A DNA stretch of 64,000 bases from Chlorocebus sabaeus (GCF_047675955.1 NC_132926.1:9872576-9936575); one strand, 5' to 3'; shown: positions 20,335 through 31,378, counted from the first letter of the stretch. Notes: generated from the letters alone by a model not told the origin. Made by a program: numbers and translations.

Positions 20335-20515
20335 TATCGGGCTTCGTGGTCCCCCTCCTCTTTGCCGTGTGACCTTGGACCAGTCACTTCCCATCCTGAA
20401 CCTCAATTTCTTAATTAGCAAAACAGGGATGACCTCCCGCCTGTGAGGAATGCTTGAAAGCATTCAATGAGTTAAGGTGTACAAATTGCCTCGCACAGCA
20501 CCCGGCATGCAGGGG
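20335..20515 (+). repeat. MIR SINE
   Basis: GTGTGACCTTGGACCAGTCA, CCTGAACCTCAATTTC, AAAACAGGGATGACC and GCACAGCACCCGGCA follow sense MIR order. Confidence 0.85.
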
Positions 20516-20714
20516 ACACCAGGTCTTTGCCCCGCTCCCCGCCGTGTGCACCCAGACCCAGGCAGGGATGCTGCTAGCATGCAGACGAGCTGCTCCTTAA
20601 ACAGCGATTTAATTACATCCTTTCCTCCTCGCAGCATCTCTGCCTGTGAACTGTTCCAGCCGCCTTCTCTCTTAGCACTCTCCTGAGACTATGAAGCTCT
20701 AAGTGGAAGCCCCT

Positions 20715-20945
20715 AGAGACAGGTGATGGCAATAACTATTCATTCAGCACACATTCCCCGAGCCGCATGAGGAGCTCAGAAGTGTCCTGGGCACTGTGGT
20801 CACAGCTGAGAACAAGGCCGACCCAGGCCCTGCCTTCATGGGGTTCGTGCTCACCCACAGATGTGCCCTTTGCCGTGCCGGCCTGTGTGCAGGCCGTCTC
20901 TGTCCTTCTAGCAAACATGAAGTTAATGTTATCTCATTGGCTCCT
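20715..20945 (-). repeat. L2 3' end (antisense)
   Basis: ACTATTCATTCAGCACACAT, CTGGGCACTGTGGTCACAGC, GAGAACAAGGCCGACCC and CCCTGCCTTCATGGGGTTCG form the reversed L2 3' end. Confidence 0.75.
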
Positions 20946-21599
20946 TTGAGTTTCCTTGTGCTCGTGTCACAGAGGAGGAAACTGAGGCGGTGGGGGGGCA
21001 AGTGCGAAATCCCCTCATGTAAGTTGATCATTCAGCAAGCGAGAGGCGGAAATGAGGTACTACTTCACCTTCCTTCTGGGACAAAGCCTGAGTCAGGCTC
21101 CACGCAGAACTCAAGGAAGTTTCGTTACAGTGACAGCTCCTGTAAAAATCAAACAGGCCATCTCCCAGGAAGTTACAGGAGAGGAAGAAAAAAAAAATAG
21201 ACATTCGTGTGCAAAGTCAGCCCAGGGTCAGGGAAGAGCCGTATTGAGTCCATACATGGAAATCCACCTCCACCAGGATGGGCCGTCCCAGAGGCAGGCG
21301 AGAAGCCCCCAGCAGGCGCCCAGTATCAGGAGGAACCGAGCCATTCAAACTGCAACCGGGAAGCTGAGAGCAGATGGGCCGTGTTGAAACAATTGGCCGA
21401 GCTGCCATCAGGCTCAAAGCTGCCCTTTGGGAAAGTCCTGGGTTCCAGGGGAAGGCCACGCAGTCCCTAACCCAGCCCACCAGCAGCCACCAGCCTGGCC
21501 CATAACAAGGCCTAGGCAAGATCATCCCACAGCTCCAGTCCCTGTGTAGGTTGACGAGGACTGAAGAGCTAACTGGCTAGTCCAAGGCAGAGACTAGCA
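20946..21599. other. Single-copy noncoding stretch
   Basis: A weak antisense MIR start (GAGGAGGAAACTGAGGCGG) sits near 20970; nothing else is recognised. Confidence 0.4.
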
Positions 21600-21745
21600 G
21601 TCAGCAGTGACTTTGTAACCCAACAGAGCATTCCTGGCTGTAGGACTTGGGGCAATTGATTTCCTCAGTGTTCTCATCTGCAAAGTGGTGATGCCTAATA
21701 CTTGCCTTGGAGAGTGAGGAATAAATGAGGCAATGGTGCGGCCAC
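21600..21745 (+). repeat. MIR SINE
   Basis: TGTAGGACTTGGGGCAATTG, TCTCATCTGCAAAGTGGTG and TGAGGAATAAATGAGGCAAT give a sense MIR. Confidence 0.7.
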
Positions 21746-21749
21746 TCTA

Positions 21750-21910
21750 CCCGTGTTATACCACACAATCCATGCAATTAGGGTTTGAAATTCTCAGCTG
21801 CACACAAAGAAACTGAGGCTTAGGCAGGCCAGTCCTTGCACAGTCACACAACTGGTCAATGGCAGATACAGATTTGGAACCACAATCTGTCTGAGTCCGC
21901 AGCCCAGCTC
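21750..21910 (-). repeat. MIR SINE (antisense)
   Basis: AAAGAAACTGAGGCTTAGGC, AGTCACACAACTGGTCAATG and GATTTGGAACCACAATCTGT give an antisense MIR immediately beside a sense one. Confidence 0.75.
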
Positions 21911-22899
21911 TACCCACCTCACCCAACACACAACAGGTCCTCGCTATGTGCCAGGTGCTTTCTCTGCATACTTCCACTCTGGTGGTTTCCAGTTTCATCC
22001 TTCACATCTCCTGCTGGGTATTAGTTCTGAAAGTGTTGGCTGTGTTTGCTTCCTGGTATGCCGTGGAAGACTTGGGAATTCAAATATACTTGTGAAATCC
22101 AAACGGATGCATTTATTAATGGCCCACAATCAGGCAGAGTCTATTCGTTGAACAAACAGACAACACAAGGCCTTCCTCCAGGCACAGAAGAAACAAAAGG
22201 TTCTTTCTAGCTGCCAGAGGCTGGGCTGCAGCTCAGCTCTTGGAGGAGATGTCAGGCGTCCTCAGTGGATAACCGCGGCTCATGCATCTGTCCAAGACAC
22301 AGGATCTGGATAGCGAAGTTCTCATTGTACTTCCCACCCACCACTCTGTCTGAAGCTACTCACACATGCTGTTGGCTTACTCTGCTCAGGTGTGAGGGCA
22401 TCAGAGTGCCAGTGTGTGCAGCAGCCTGACAGTTGGCAAGGCCCAAAGAGTGAGGGTACCAGGGGACAAAGAAGAGAAGGGCTGGAGGACCAACTCCCCT
22501 TCCCAAATATAGTACAAGTGGCTCCATAGAACCAAGCCCTTCACCTCCGGCAGGTAAGGAACTGCATGTTAAGTGCCAGGAGGATGGCACAGATGGAGCT
22601 GACCTGGGCCCAGCTTTCGAGGAGCACAAGGCTGATGTGCTGCCTCAGTTTCTCCTGAGTGATCCATTTTTGGGATGCCTAAGGTAAAAGTTACAGAAAT
22701 ATCAGGGCTTCAGCAAGTTCAAGGTTTTTTGGCCATGCAACTTCTCTTTTCCTCCTGGTGGTTCCTGGCAAACACTCCAAGCCTGGCTCCCTTTGCAAGG
22801 GGTACCATGCTGCCAACACAGTTTGGAAATAATGGCATTCACCTTCCCAGACTGTAGTGGGAGGAATTTAAGTGGCCAGTCTCCAGCTTAACCCTTGAA
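21911..22899. other. Mostly single-copy noncoding stretch
   Basis: Nothing recognised with confidence; a faint antisense L2-like segment (GTTGAACAAACAGACAACAC) is near 22145-22200. Confidence 0.4.
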
Positions 22900-23115
22900 G
22901 GTTCCCTGGTGTCCCTGCAGACCTGGGTTCAAATCTCAGCTCTGCCCCTTCCTCCCTGATGACTGTGGGCCGTTCACGTAGTTCACGTCGCATTGCTGAG
23001 CCTCCATGTCTGCATCTGTAGCACAGGGATTGTGATAACAGTGCCTCAAAGGCATGGTGGGGACAGATGACATCATGTGCAAAGGGCCTGGAGCAAGGCA
23101 GTCATCGGATGAATG
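22900..23115 (+). repeat. MIR SINE
   Basis: Near full-length: CCTGGGTTCAAATCTCAGC, GATGACTGTGGGCCGTTCAC, GAGCCTCCATGTCTGCATC, GGGATTGTGATAACAGTGCC and GGGCCTGGAGCAAGGCAG. Confidence 0.88.
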
Positions 23116-23319
23116 CAGCTCTTTAGGGCCACTGCCCAAAGCCCATCTTCAGTGAAAAGTGCACCCTTGTCTCAGGCAGACAGCAAGAACTTGGATTGAA
23201 GACCCCCATGTTTATGTCGCTATCCTGGACCTCGCCCCAGAAATGGACTCACATATTTGATGATCTCCTGGATGTTCCTGCTTGGTGGTTTAATTAGCAG
23301 CTCACACTTGATACACACA

Positions 23320-24655
23320 AGGCTGATTTCTTGATTTTGCCCCCACCCTCTTCAAACCTGCCCCTCCCCATCTCAGGAAACAGCACCTGCTCTGCCAGTT
23401 ACTCTTGAGACCAAAATCTTGAGACCATCTTTGATTTTCCTTGGCCCCCCTGTATCTAATTTTCCTCGGCTCTACCTTCAACGTGGAGTCAGAATCCAGC
23501 TATTTTCCACCACCTTTTCATACCCTCCATGCTGCCCAAGCCCCCTTGCCTTTCTGGGGGATGGTTGAAAAGCCTCCCGACTGGTCTTTCTGCTTCTTCC
23601 CAAGACTAATTTTAGCTTATTCTCTGCAGAGGAGCTGGAGGGATCTGTATTAGTTTCTTACGGCTGCTGTAACAAATTAAGGCAAACCTGATGGTTTAAA
23701 ACAACATACGTTTATTCTCTTACAGCTTTGGAGGCTCAAAGCCCAAAATCAGATTCACTGAATAAGGTCAAGACATCAGCAGGGTTGGTTTCTTCCAGTG
23801 GCTTCAGAGAGAATCCAGTCCTTGCCCTGTCTAAGCTTCTGGAGACTGCCCACCTCAGCTCGCGTCTCTCCACTTCTTGCTTCTGCCATCACCTCCCCTC
23901 CTCCTCTGGACCAGCATCTCCTTTGCTTCCCTCTAATAAGGACACCTGTGGTTATGCCAGTGGGTAATCCCTCCATCTCAGGGACTTTGACCTTCATCAC
24001 ATCTGCAAAGTTCTTTTAACCATACTGACGGTTTGGAGATTGGCTGTAGACGTCTTAGGGGTGCATTTTTCAGCCTACCTAAAATGTATGTTGGATCCTG
24101 TCTCTCCTCTGTTCATCCCCCACCCCAGAAGCCCTCCATCTCAGAATAAAGGCTGGGATCTTACAACAGCCCTCAAAGCCCCCTGCAGTCTGAATCCCAC
24201 GCCTTTCTGACTAAATCCTGCCCCCTGCCCTCGCTCACTCTGCTCGGGTCATGCCAGCCTCTTTGCTATGCCTCATCCGTGCCAGATACACTCCTGCCAC
24301 AGGACCTGTGCACCGACTGTCCCCTCTGCCCAGAATGCCCTTCCCCCCAATGCCCTCATGGCTCAGTGCCCCTGTCGCTCCAGCCTCTACTCAAGTGACA
24401 TCATCGCAGAGAGGACGTCCTAGGCCTCTCTGTAAAAACTAAAGCCCCATGTAGCCCCCATCCCTCTCTGTGCCCTCATTCTGCTTTACTTTTGTTTTTA
24501 ACCTTCGTCTCCCTCTGAGATAGGTTTATTGGCTATTTGCCTCCCTACTAGGTTGTAAGTTTTAAAAGAGCAGGAATGTTTTTCGTTGCTGTATTCCCAG
24601 TGCTGAAATCAGTGCCTGACATGTAGTAGGTATGCCAGTAAATACTTGTAGATGG
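23320..24655 (+). repeat. Long L2 3' region split by an LTR
   Basis: Outer parts 23320-23648 (ACCATCTTTGATTTTCCTTG, GGCTCTACCTTCAACG, CTCCCGACTGGTCTTTCTGC) and 24080-24655 (ACTCTGCTCGGGTCATGC, CAGAATGCCCTTCCCC, GTGCCCTCATTCTGCTTTAC, CAGTGCCTGACATGTAGTAG) follow one another in L2 order once the LTR is removed. At about 900 bp this is the longest L2 here. Confidence 0.82.
23649..24079 (-). mobile_element. MaLR-type solo LTR inserted in L2, antisense
   Basis: Plus-strand landmarks of an antisense LTR: TGTATTAGTTTCTTACGGCT, CATACGTTTATTCTCTTACA, ACATCAGCAGGGTTGGTTTC, TCTAATAAGGACACCTGTGG, CATCTGCAAAGTTC and a degraded end near GGTGCATTTTTCAGCCTACC. Confidence 0.8.
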
Positions 24656-24899
24656 ATGCATCTGTGTGACCCAGGCTCTCAAGCTCTGAAAGGATTGAAC
24701 TCTAGCCATTGTATACTGTGTTGATCCAAAACTCCCCCAGCACTTTGGCTGGAAGATCTCAATCCAAAGGTGAAAATGCAGTCGCCAATAGAATTTGGAA
24801 TGTTACCGCCCCCATCTTGCTCCGCCGCTGGTTCCTGGATGGGCTCAATCCCTGACCAGGTGTAGAGCTAACAGCTGTATTAGCTCTACATCCTGGCCC

Positions 24900-25065
24900 C
24901 ATGTGCCAGGACTAGTCTATGCCCTGCACGTGAGTTAACTCATTTAATCCTCAGCACAGCTCTGGAAGGCAGGCGCTGTTGTGGTCATCCTCATGTTACA
25001 GAGGAGGAAAATTGAAGCTTCCGCTGTGGGCTAAGGGCACACAATGCTGTGTTTTTCCCAGGGGC
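24900..25065 (-). repeat. MIR SINE (antisense)
   Basis: GTGAGTTAACTCATTTAATC, CAGCACAGCTCTGGAAGGCA, CCTCATGTTACAGAGGAGG and AAATTGAAGC follow antisense MIR order. Confidence 0.8.
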
Positions 25066-26234
25066 AGGCTCAAGCCTGGTCTCTCCCTGAATTCCAGGGA
25101 GAAGCCCAGGAAAGGGCAGGGGGTGGGTGTTCAGAACCTCAGAACAGCCGAGAGGAAAGGAACTTGCAGGTCCATCCAGCCCAACCACCCCTCCCAGGCA
25201 CCAGGCTGCCCTGCAAATGCTCAGGGGCCCCAGGTCAGGAAGGAAAGTTTGAGAGGCTGGGCCCTGAGGTGCTGGTCTCCAAGGGGTGCTCAGGCAGCCC
25301 TGAGGATGTGATGAGATGAGGACAGGGGAGCACAGACCTCCTCTCAGGCAGGGACTGGAAGGGTTGGGAGGGATCCTTCTACAGACTCCTCTGGTTGGAG
25401 GTTAGACCCCCGCCCAGCCTGGGTCCTCAAGATGAGAGCCTCTGTAACCACAGAGAGGCTTTCTGAAGGGACCAGGGACAGCAGGTGAACAATGGGGATT
25501 TGTTTTGTGGCTGAATGTCCAAGTGGGAGCTGCAGCCCAAATGCCAACCGCAGTACAGGAGACACTATGGCAGCCACCAGAAGGGCCCTGACTTCCACGA
25601 CACGGGGAACACAGTCTGCTCAATATGTTGAATGGATATTTAAAGAGTTTGGGTTGGAAGGCATGACAAGTCGTCTCCTGCCCAGACATCTGCGTGCTAA
25701 CCCTGAATTCAGAGTGGGCTCAGTCGCCCCATCAGGCAGTTGGCATCTTCTTCAGAGCCTCCTGGTGTTGCCAAGGACAACGCTATGGGTGTCAAGTAGG
25801 TTCCATCTGTCTGCATCTGGTGGGCAGCCAGCTGCACTAATAAAACTTCTCAGCCCCTGCCTGACCTCTAAGAATCTGAGCCAGATCAGTGTGACAAAGT
25901 AGAGGTTGCAAAGTGGACAAGGTCTCAGCTGATTTTGGTGGCTTTGGGAGGGTAGTGGGTAAATGGCTTTGTGGGGGTAGTGGATAAATTTGATGAAAAT
26001 ATGATGAATGAGTGAATGAATGAATGATACATACCCAATAAAAGCATCACGTATCAGACCCAAATAGTGCCTGTTCTCCCTGATATACTCCACTCTGTGG
26101 CTAAGACCTTCCAACATATGATCTCAAAGATTAGTTTGCCTCTAGCTCAAAGCCTCCACCTCAATTAGAGGTAATCTCCTTGTTTATGATGATAACAACC
26201 ATCTATTATTCATAACCCACCTCCCAAACCCTGT
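25066..26234. other. Single-copy noncoding stretch
   Basis: No clear repeat; open frames overlap in opposite strands. Two GGTAGTGG(G/A)TAAA units near 25950-25990 form a minor tandem duplication. Confidence 0.4.
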
Positions 26235-26405
26235 ACCGAGGATTTACTAGTCAGTATTCTCAGTCATGTCAACAGCCTTCTGTGGTGGGTATTGCTAATT
26301 TTACTTCACAGATAAGGAAGCTGACATAAAGAGACAGAAAGTCCAAGGACATGCCACTTTCAAGTGTCAGACCCAGGAGATGAGTCAGCCTGGTCCTTCC
26401 AGCTC
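26235..26405 (-). repeat. MIR SINE (antisense, degraded)
   Basis: TTTTACTTCACAGATAAGG followed by AAGTCCAAGGACATGCCA resembles the antisense MIR core. Confidence 0.6.
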
Positions 26406-26628
26406 AAGATGTTGCGCTGTTCACCACTCCGCTCAGGCACTGCAAACCAGAGACCTGGCCACAGCTTGCCCATGAACTCATGTGCTTATTTATCTGGTTG
26501 GTAGTGGTCCACACATGCATGCTGTGTGCACACACCTACACACACATCCCTCAGGAGCATATGCTCCATGCTAACGAGAACTTTGCATGTCTTGTTGCTA
26601 GCACATGACTCAAATACATGCTTGTTAC

Positions 26629-27017
26629 CGACGGAATGCCTATGCCCCTCCCCCAAACTCATGCTGAAGCCCTAACCCCCGTGGTGAGTGTATTTGGAGA
26701 CAGGACCTTTAGTAAGTAGGTAAGGTTGAATGAGGTCATGAGGGTGGGGTCCTGATCCAGTAGGATTAGTGTCTTCATCAGCAGAGACACCAGAGAGCTC
26801 ACTGCCCTCCCTCCATGCATGCACAGAGAAGAGTCCAAGTGAGGACACAGCCAGAAGGTGGCTGTCTGCAAGCCAGGAAGGGAGCCCTCACCGGAACCCA
26901 GCCCAGACCTTGACCTGAGACTTCCAGCCTTCAGAACTGTGAAAAAATACGTTTCTGTTGTTTAAGCCACCCAGTCCGTGGTAATTGGTGGTGACAGCCG
27001 GAGCTGACTAATACAGT
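26629..27017 (+). mobile_element. MaLR (MLT1A-D-like) solo LTR
   Basis: Landmarks in order: CTGAAGCCCTAACCCCCGTG, GAATGAGGTCATGAGGGTGG, GGATTAGTGTCTTCATCAGC, GAGGACACAGCCAGAAGGTG, CCTTCAGAACTGTGAAAAAA, CTGTTGTTTAAGCCACCCAG and a TGACTAATACA end. This is a nearly complete LTR, with no internal region adjacent. Confidence 0.9.
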
Positions 27018-27049
27018 GCTCAATACATTTTTGTTGTGCTGCACAGATC

Positions 27050-27262
27050 TAGTTTGGTGCACACTATTTTTAAAAAGAGAATTTTTGTAGCTAGAAAAGA
27101 AGAGTTATAATATTCCAACACAAAGAAAAGATCAATGTTGGAGATGATGGCTATCCTTAATACCCTGATGTGATCATTACATGTTGTATAACTGTATCAA
27201 AATATCACATGACCCCCAAAATATGCACAACTATTATATGCCAATAAAGAAATTTTAAAGAG
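27050..27262 (+). mobile_element. L1 3' UTR fragment
   Basis: ATAATATTCCAACACAAAGA, CTGATGTGATCATTACATGT, GTATCAAAATATCACATGAC and TTATATGCCAATAAAGAAA are the 3'-terminal landmarks of an old sense L1, ending in an A-rich tail. Confidence 0.82.
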
Positions 27263-27299
27263 GATTTCAAAGGTTCCAACAGCCCTTCCTCCTCACCAT

Positions 27300-28165
27300 C
27301 CCTCATTCCCCCACCCTGAGTTTGCAGGGACCCTGGGTTTGTGGGGACCCTGGGTTTGTAGCTGTGCTCTGAGCTGGGCTCAAGCTTCAGTATCAGGCCA
27401 GGTCCGAGTCAGGGTTCAATCCATGTGCATTTTTGGGTAGGTTGAGAGAAACAAGTGGTCCCTCTCATTCCCCCCAAGTCTCCCCACAAGGTGGGAGCAC
27501 CCAGGCATGTATGTTGGGGACAGCTGTCTGCTGGGCCTGGGAGGCTTTCCCTACCTTGCAGCCGCTGGCAGCTCCCGGCTTTCAGCTCACTCCGCAGGGA
27601 CAGGGTCTCGCAACCCCCACATGGCCTGTGGGGAGAGGTTCTCTGGGGACCTGCTCGCTGCATGGTGGCCCTGGTAAAGGGCCCAGCTCCGGCAGCACCC
27701 CTGGGGCTCAGAAACAGCAAGGTGCGGGGAAGACGCTGAACACTTCACCAGCCCCCAAAGGCCCACCCAGCGTGCAGCCAGGAGAGTGAGGAAATCCAAG
27801 AGGGTAACTAGAGTGGCTGCAATGCCCAGGGGAGAGACCCGCCCCTCTGCCACCTGGCCCTCGGAGTCCAGCTGCCACTCACCATCCCACTGCAAAGCAC
27901 AGGTGGGCAGCAGCGGGCCTGCCGGAGCGCCAGCAGGATGGTGGCCTCTCCTGCTGGGGTGGGGGATGTGGGGGTGCAAAGAATGGAGCTCTGCCCTAGC
28001 ATGGTCACCAGCACACCTGAGTCAGGAGGCTGTTGCTTTGCCTGGGTGAGCCTTGTTTTTCCTTTGGAGAGAAGGTCCGAGATGAGGGATGGTGGAGGGA
28101 CAAATATTGACCAGGTACCTACTTGGTGCTGGGTGTTCATTCCTGTGTTAATCATCACAGCTGGT
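27300..28165. other. GC-rich single-copy stretch
   Basis: No repeat or exon is recognised. GGGACCCTGGGTTTGT is tandemly repeated near 27326-27360 (about 18-bp period). Long overlapping open frames on both strands reflect base composition. Confidence 0.4.
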
Positions 28166-28169
28166 ACCA

Positions 28170-28360
28170 ACTGAGCTCTTGCAGGGCCAGGCACTGCATA
28201 CATTACCAGTGCCATACATTATCTCACTTAACCCTCACAAAATGGCTATGAGCAAGTATCACTACCCTTGTTCCATGAATGAGGAAAGTGAGACTCAGAG
28301 AAGTAATATGACAGTCCCAAGATCACACAGTTGATGAAACACAGGTTTGGGATCCAGCCA
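28170..28360 (-). repeat. MIR SINE (antisense)
   Basis: GCCAGGCACTGCATACATTA, TTATCTCACTTAACCCTCAC, GAATGAGGAAAGTGAGACTC and AAGATCACACAGTTGATGAA give a near-complete antisense MIR. Confidence 0.88.
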
Positions 28361-28409
28361 GGGCTCCGAAACACAGTTCCATATTGTCCAATGGACAACA
28401 ATAAATAAG

Positions 28410-28645
28410 ATCTCAAATTTCTGGAGTGCTTCCATGTGTCAGGAAATCTTTTGAGCATTTTGCATTCATTAGCCTATTTAATTCTCCCCATAGCTCTTTA
28501 AAGTAGGTACTTCTATTATCACCATTTCATAGATGAGGAAACTGAGGTACAAAGAGATTTAGTGACTTGCCTAAGGTCATACAGCAGCTAATGAATGGTC
28601 ATAGCAGGATTTGAAGCCAGGCAGTCTGGCCCCAGTGCCCTAAAA
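28410..28645 (-). repeat. MIR SINE (antisense)
   Basis: Second antisense copy directly beside the first: TAGCCTATTTAATTCTCCCC, CATAGATGAGGAAACTGAGG, TTGCCTAAGGTCATACAGCA and GATTTGAAGCCAGGCAGTCT. Confidence 0.92.
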
Positions 28646-28917
28646 CTACAAGGCAACGCTGGCTCTCAGCTCAGCTCCTGTGATCCCCCCACTGAGCCCC
28701 AGATTGTGTAGAGTTAAGTTCTTGGTCCAAGGTCACCCAGAGGGCTAAGAGCAAAGCTGGGATTGGAATCCAACCATTTCTTGCTGTATTCTTACCACAG
28801 TAATAATTACCGTTCCCATTCAATGGGCGCTTACTACCTGTCAGGTTCTTAACCAAGAATGTTACATGTATTGTCACATTGAAGTTTCACAGCCACCTCG
28901 GGAACGAGAGATTGTTT

Positions 28918-29300
28918 CAGCCAGGATAGGCACAGCGATGCTATGATAACCCATAACCCTCCGCAGTTTTAACAGCTTCAAATTTTAAAGCTTGCATTCA
29001 TTTGCTTATTTACTCTTTTGCTGATGATACATATTTTACCTAAGGGGCTTCACTCAGAGGTCCAGATTGAGACCCCATTTATGTGCAGATTTACCAGGAC
29101 ACGCAAAGAGAAGATTCATTTCAAGCAGTTAAATGTTCCCCCTGGAAGTGACACATGGCACTTTTGCTCACAGCTCATGGGCCACAGCTAGTCATACGGC
29201 CCCACTCAATTGCAGGGAGGCCAGCACGTGTAATCCTACCAGGTACACAGGAGGCGGAGAGCCGCACAGGCAGACTACCCCAGTATTACCCCCACTCTGT
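28918..29300 (-). mobile_element. Possible MaLR-type LTR remnant, antisense
   Basis: The block GGAAGTGACACATGGCACTT, TTGCTCACAGCTCATGGGCC, TAGTCATACGGCCCCACTCA and GGCCAGCACGTGTAATCC recalls the interior of antisense MaLR LTRs. The ends are not clear. Confidence 0.4.
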
Positions 29301-29449
29301 GGGAGGTGAAAGCCACGCTCCCAGCTGATAAGTAACAGAGCCCAGAGCCAAACCAGCCGAGAGCCCCGTTGTCTTCCGACCACACGTAGCCTCTGAGACA
29401 CAAAGCAGACCCATGATAAAAACACATTTAGCCTGTAGTTTACAATGAG

Positions 29450-29625
29450 TGTTCCCACTCATTATCTCATTTAACTCACTCAGCCCTGGTGCGGGGGACA
29501 GAAGAATCTTCCCCGGTTTGCAGCAGAGGAAACGGGAAGTTCAGAGAAGGGCAGTCACTTGATTAAAGCCAGGCAGATTTTGAAGGGTGGGGCAAGGATG
29601 AGAACCTGGTTCTCCTGACTGCGGC
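29450..29625 (-). repeat. MIR SINE (antisense)
   Basis: CACTCATTATCTCATTTAAC, GCAGAGGAAACGGGAAGTTC and CAGTCACTTGATTAAAGCCA follow antisense MIR order. Confidence 0.75.
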
Positions 29626-29854
29626 CTCTTGCTTGAGGTAACCCTCCTGCCCTCCCAGTTCAGGACAAGGAAGACAAACTTGGACTACTTTTCTTTTCTC
29701 CCCGCCCAAGGTGAGAATTGGAAAGAACGGAGCTGGCATTTTTATACTAAGAGATGGTGGAGAGACAAGTCAGGCACAGACCAAGGTCAAGGAGCCTGAT
29801 CATGTCTCAAAGGTCCCCACTCGTGGCCAGGAACTTCCGAGATTCCAACCTTCA

Positions 29855-29985
29855 TAAGCTCATCAACAAGCCTTTGTGGCCCCAGCATCTTATCCCGTCT
29901 TCACAACAGGCAGGTGCCATAGACGTAATCATTTGGCCCCTTTTATAGATGAGGAAACTGAGGCTTAGAACTTACCAGAGAGCCT
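29855..29985 (-). repeat. MIR SINE (antisense)
   Basis: TCTTATCCCGTCTTCACAAC and TATAGATGAGGAAACTGAGG mark an antisense MIR. Confidence 0.75.
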
Positions 29986-30149
29986 GACACAGAAGACTCA
30001 TCACAATTTTGTGAGCAGAGGGCTAGCTGGGTCAGAGGGACTGAGCGCTTAGCTCACGGGTACCCAGCTCATGAGGACAGGAATGGGTCTCAGCCCTGGC
30101 CAGTTTGCTCAGATCTAGGTTTACCGAATGAGGGGTGGGCGGGGAGGGG

Positions 30150-30297
30150 GCAAAAATCCCAACTCTGCTGCTTTCTAGCCGTGCTCTGGAGCAAGTGACT
30201 TCTCACCTCAAGTTCCTCCCCTGCAAAATAGAGGTGAAAAGAGACTCCATAGGGTTGTCATGGGGATTCGTTAATATCTGGAAGCGCAGCCTGGGGC
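30150..30297 (+). repeat. MIR SINE
   Basis: AATCCCAACTCTGCTGCTTT, GAGCAAGTGACTTCTCACC, GCAAAATAGAGGTGAAAAGA and AGGGTTGTCATGGGGATTCG form a sense MIR. The minisatellite starts where its GTGCTC-containing 3' part would be. Confidence 0.8.
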
Positions 30298-30420
30298 GGA
30301 GGAAGTGCTCCCTGGTGTGGAGGAAGTGCTCCCTGGCGCGGAGGAAGTGCTCCCTGGCGTGGAGGAAGTGCTCCCTGGCGCGGAGGAAGTGCTCCCTGGC
30401 ACGGAGGAAGTGCTCCCTGA
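30298..30420 (+). repeat. 21-bp minisatellite, about six units
   Basis: Units of GGAGGAAGTGCTCCCTGG plus a variable triplet (TGT, CGC, CGT, CGC, CAC) start at 30298, 30319, 30340, 30361, 30382 and 30403. The 21-bp period equals seven codons, so every open frame through it gives a seven-residue repeat on either strand. Those frames are consequences of the array, not evidence of a protein. CGC and TGT/CGT variants alternate, which suggests duplication of a two-unit (42-bp) block. Confidence 0.96.
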
Positions 30421-30595
30421 AAGTCAATTATTTTTGCCCTTGTGGTTATCAGAAAACACTTCAAGCATCAAAGAATAAGATATGTAAACCAACAGTGATG
30501 GCCATCTATGGGCCAGAAACAACAGACAGGAAATATAAGAAGATCAATTGGCTGACAATTATGAGCAAACGGTAAGATTGTCTCTCCAAGTCTTT

Positions 30596-30738
30596 CTCTC
30601 TTTTTAAAATTAATTGGTTAATTAATTTGAAAGTTGACAGTTAAAAACATGTATATACTTACGGTGTATAACATGATGTTTTGATATATGTATACATTAT
30701 TCTCCAAATCTTTTAAAGCACACATAATTATAAATGTC
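30596..30738 (-). mobile_element. L1 3' UTR fragment (antisense)
   Basis: AACATGTATATACTTACGGT, ATAACATGATGTTTTGATAT and ATGTATACATTATTC are recognisable in the antisense 3' UTR of L1M/L1P families. Confidence 0.65.
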
Positions 30739-30739
30739 T

Positions 30740-31378
30740 GTCTTAGTCCATTTGGGCTGCTGGAACAAAATATCATAGACTGGGTGGTTTATAAACAACA
30801 GAAATTTATTCCTCTCAGTTGTGGAAGCTGGGAAGTTCAAAATCAAGGTGAATTGGATTCTGGTCCTTCCATTTCCCAGCCGTGTGACTGTGGCCTAGTT
30901 ATTCAGTCTCTCTGAGCCTCTGTCCCATCACTTGTAAAATGGGAAAAAATCACCCCTCTCTCAGATTATCTTTAGAGAATCATTAGTGTTCAGAGTGGAT
31001 TGCAGGTGAGCAGGCAGTCACAATTTAAGACCCTTGGTATCTATTGCCAAAATGCTTGAATTGGAGTGCAACTCTTCACCATCCCCAGCAACACTGCCAC
31101 TGCTATAGTCTGAAGGTTTGTGTTTTATGAGATTCAGTGTTCTATGAGGGTTCCTGGTTCGTGGATGGCTGTCTTTTCCCTGTGACATCACATAGCAGAA
31201 AGGGCAAGGGAGCTCTCTGGGGCTTCTTTTATAGGGACACTAAGCTTATTCATGAGGGCTCCACCCTCATCATCTAATCACCTCCCAAAGGCCCCACCTC
31301 CAAATACCATCATCTTAGGGGGTTATGATTTGAACATATGAGTTTTGGGGGACACAAACCTTCAGACTACAGCAGTGG
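30740..31378 (-). mobile_element. MLT1-like LTR interrupted by an inverted duplication
   Basis: The LTR (antisense) begins TGTCTTAGTCCATTTGGGCT, GACTGGGTGGTTTATAAACA and reaches AATCAAGGTG at 30850. It is then broken by the left arm of the inverted duplication (30853-31123) and resumes at about 31128 with GATTCAGTG, GGTTCGTGGATGGCTGTC, GGAGCTCTCTGGGG, CTAATCACCTCCCAAAGGCC and GGGGGACACAAACC, ending near CAGACTACAGCA. Without the insert its length is about 360 bp, normal for this family. Confidence 0.9.
30853..31123 (-). repeat. Inverted duplication, left (inserted) arm
   Basis: This 271-bp segment is about 90% identical by eye to the reverse complement of 31352-31626. It contains MIR-like sequence (GGTCCTTCCATTTCCCAGCC, GTGTGACTGTGGCC, CTCTCTGAGCCTC, CACTTGTAAAATGGG), then a non-MIR stretch, and ends with ~20 bp of LTR end in reverse (TATAGTCTGAAGGTTTGTGT). 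It interrupts the LTR, so it is the derived copy. Confidence 0.95.

Noticed and set aside
27300..28165. Possible CpG island/promoter
   Set aside because: GC-rich, but CpG is sparse and no initiation element or exon is apparent.
30298..30420. CRISPR-like regular repeats
   Set aside because: The units are contiguous 21-bp tandem copies without spacers, in a mammalian repeat context.
30135..30575. 146-codon frame with seven-residue repeats
   Set aside because: The repeats come from the 21-bp minisatellite, whose period is divisible by three on both strands; the upstream part is MIR.
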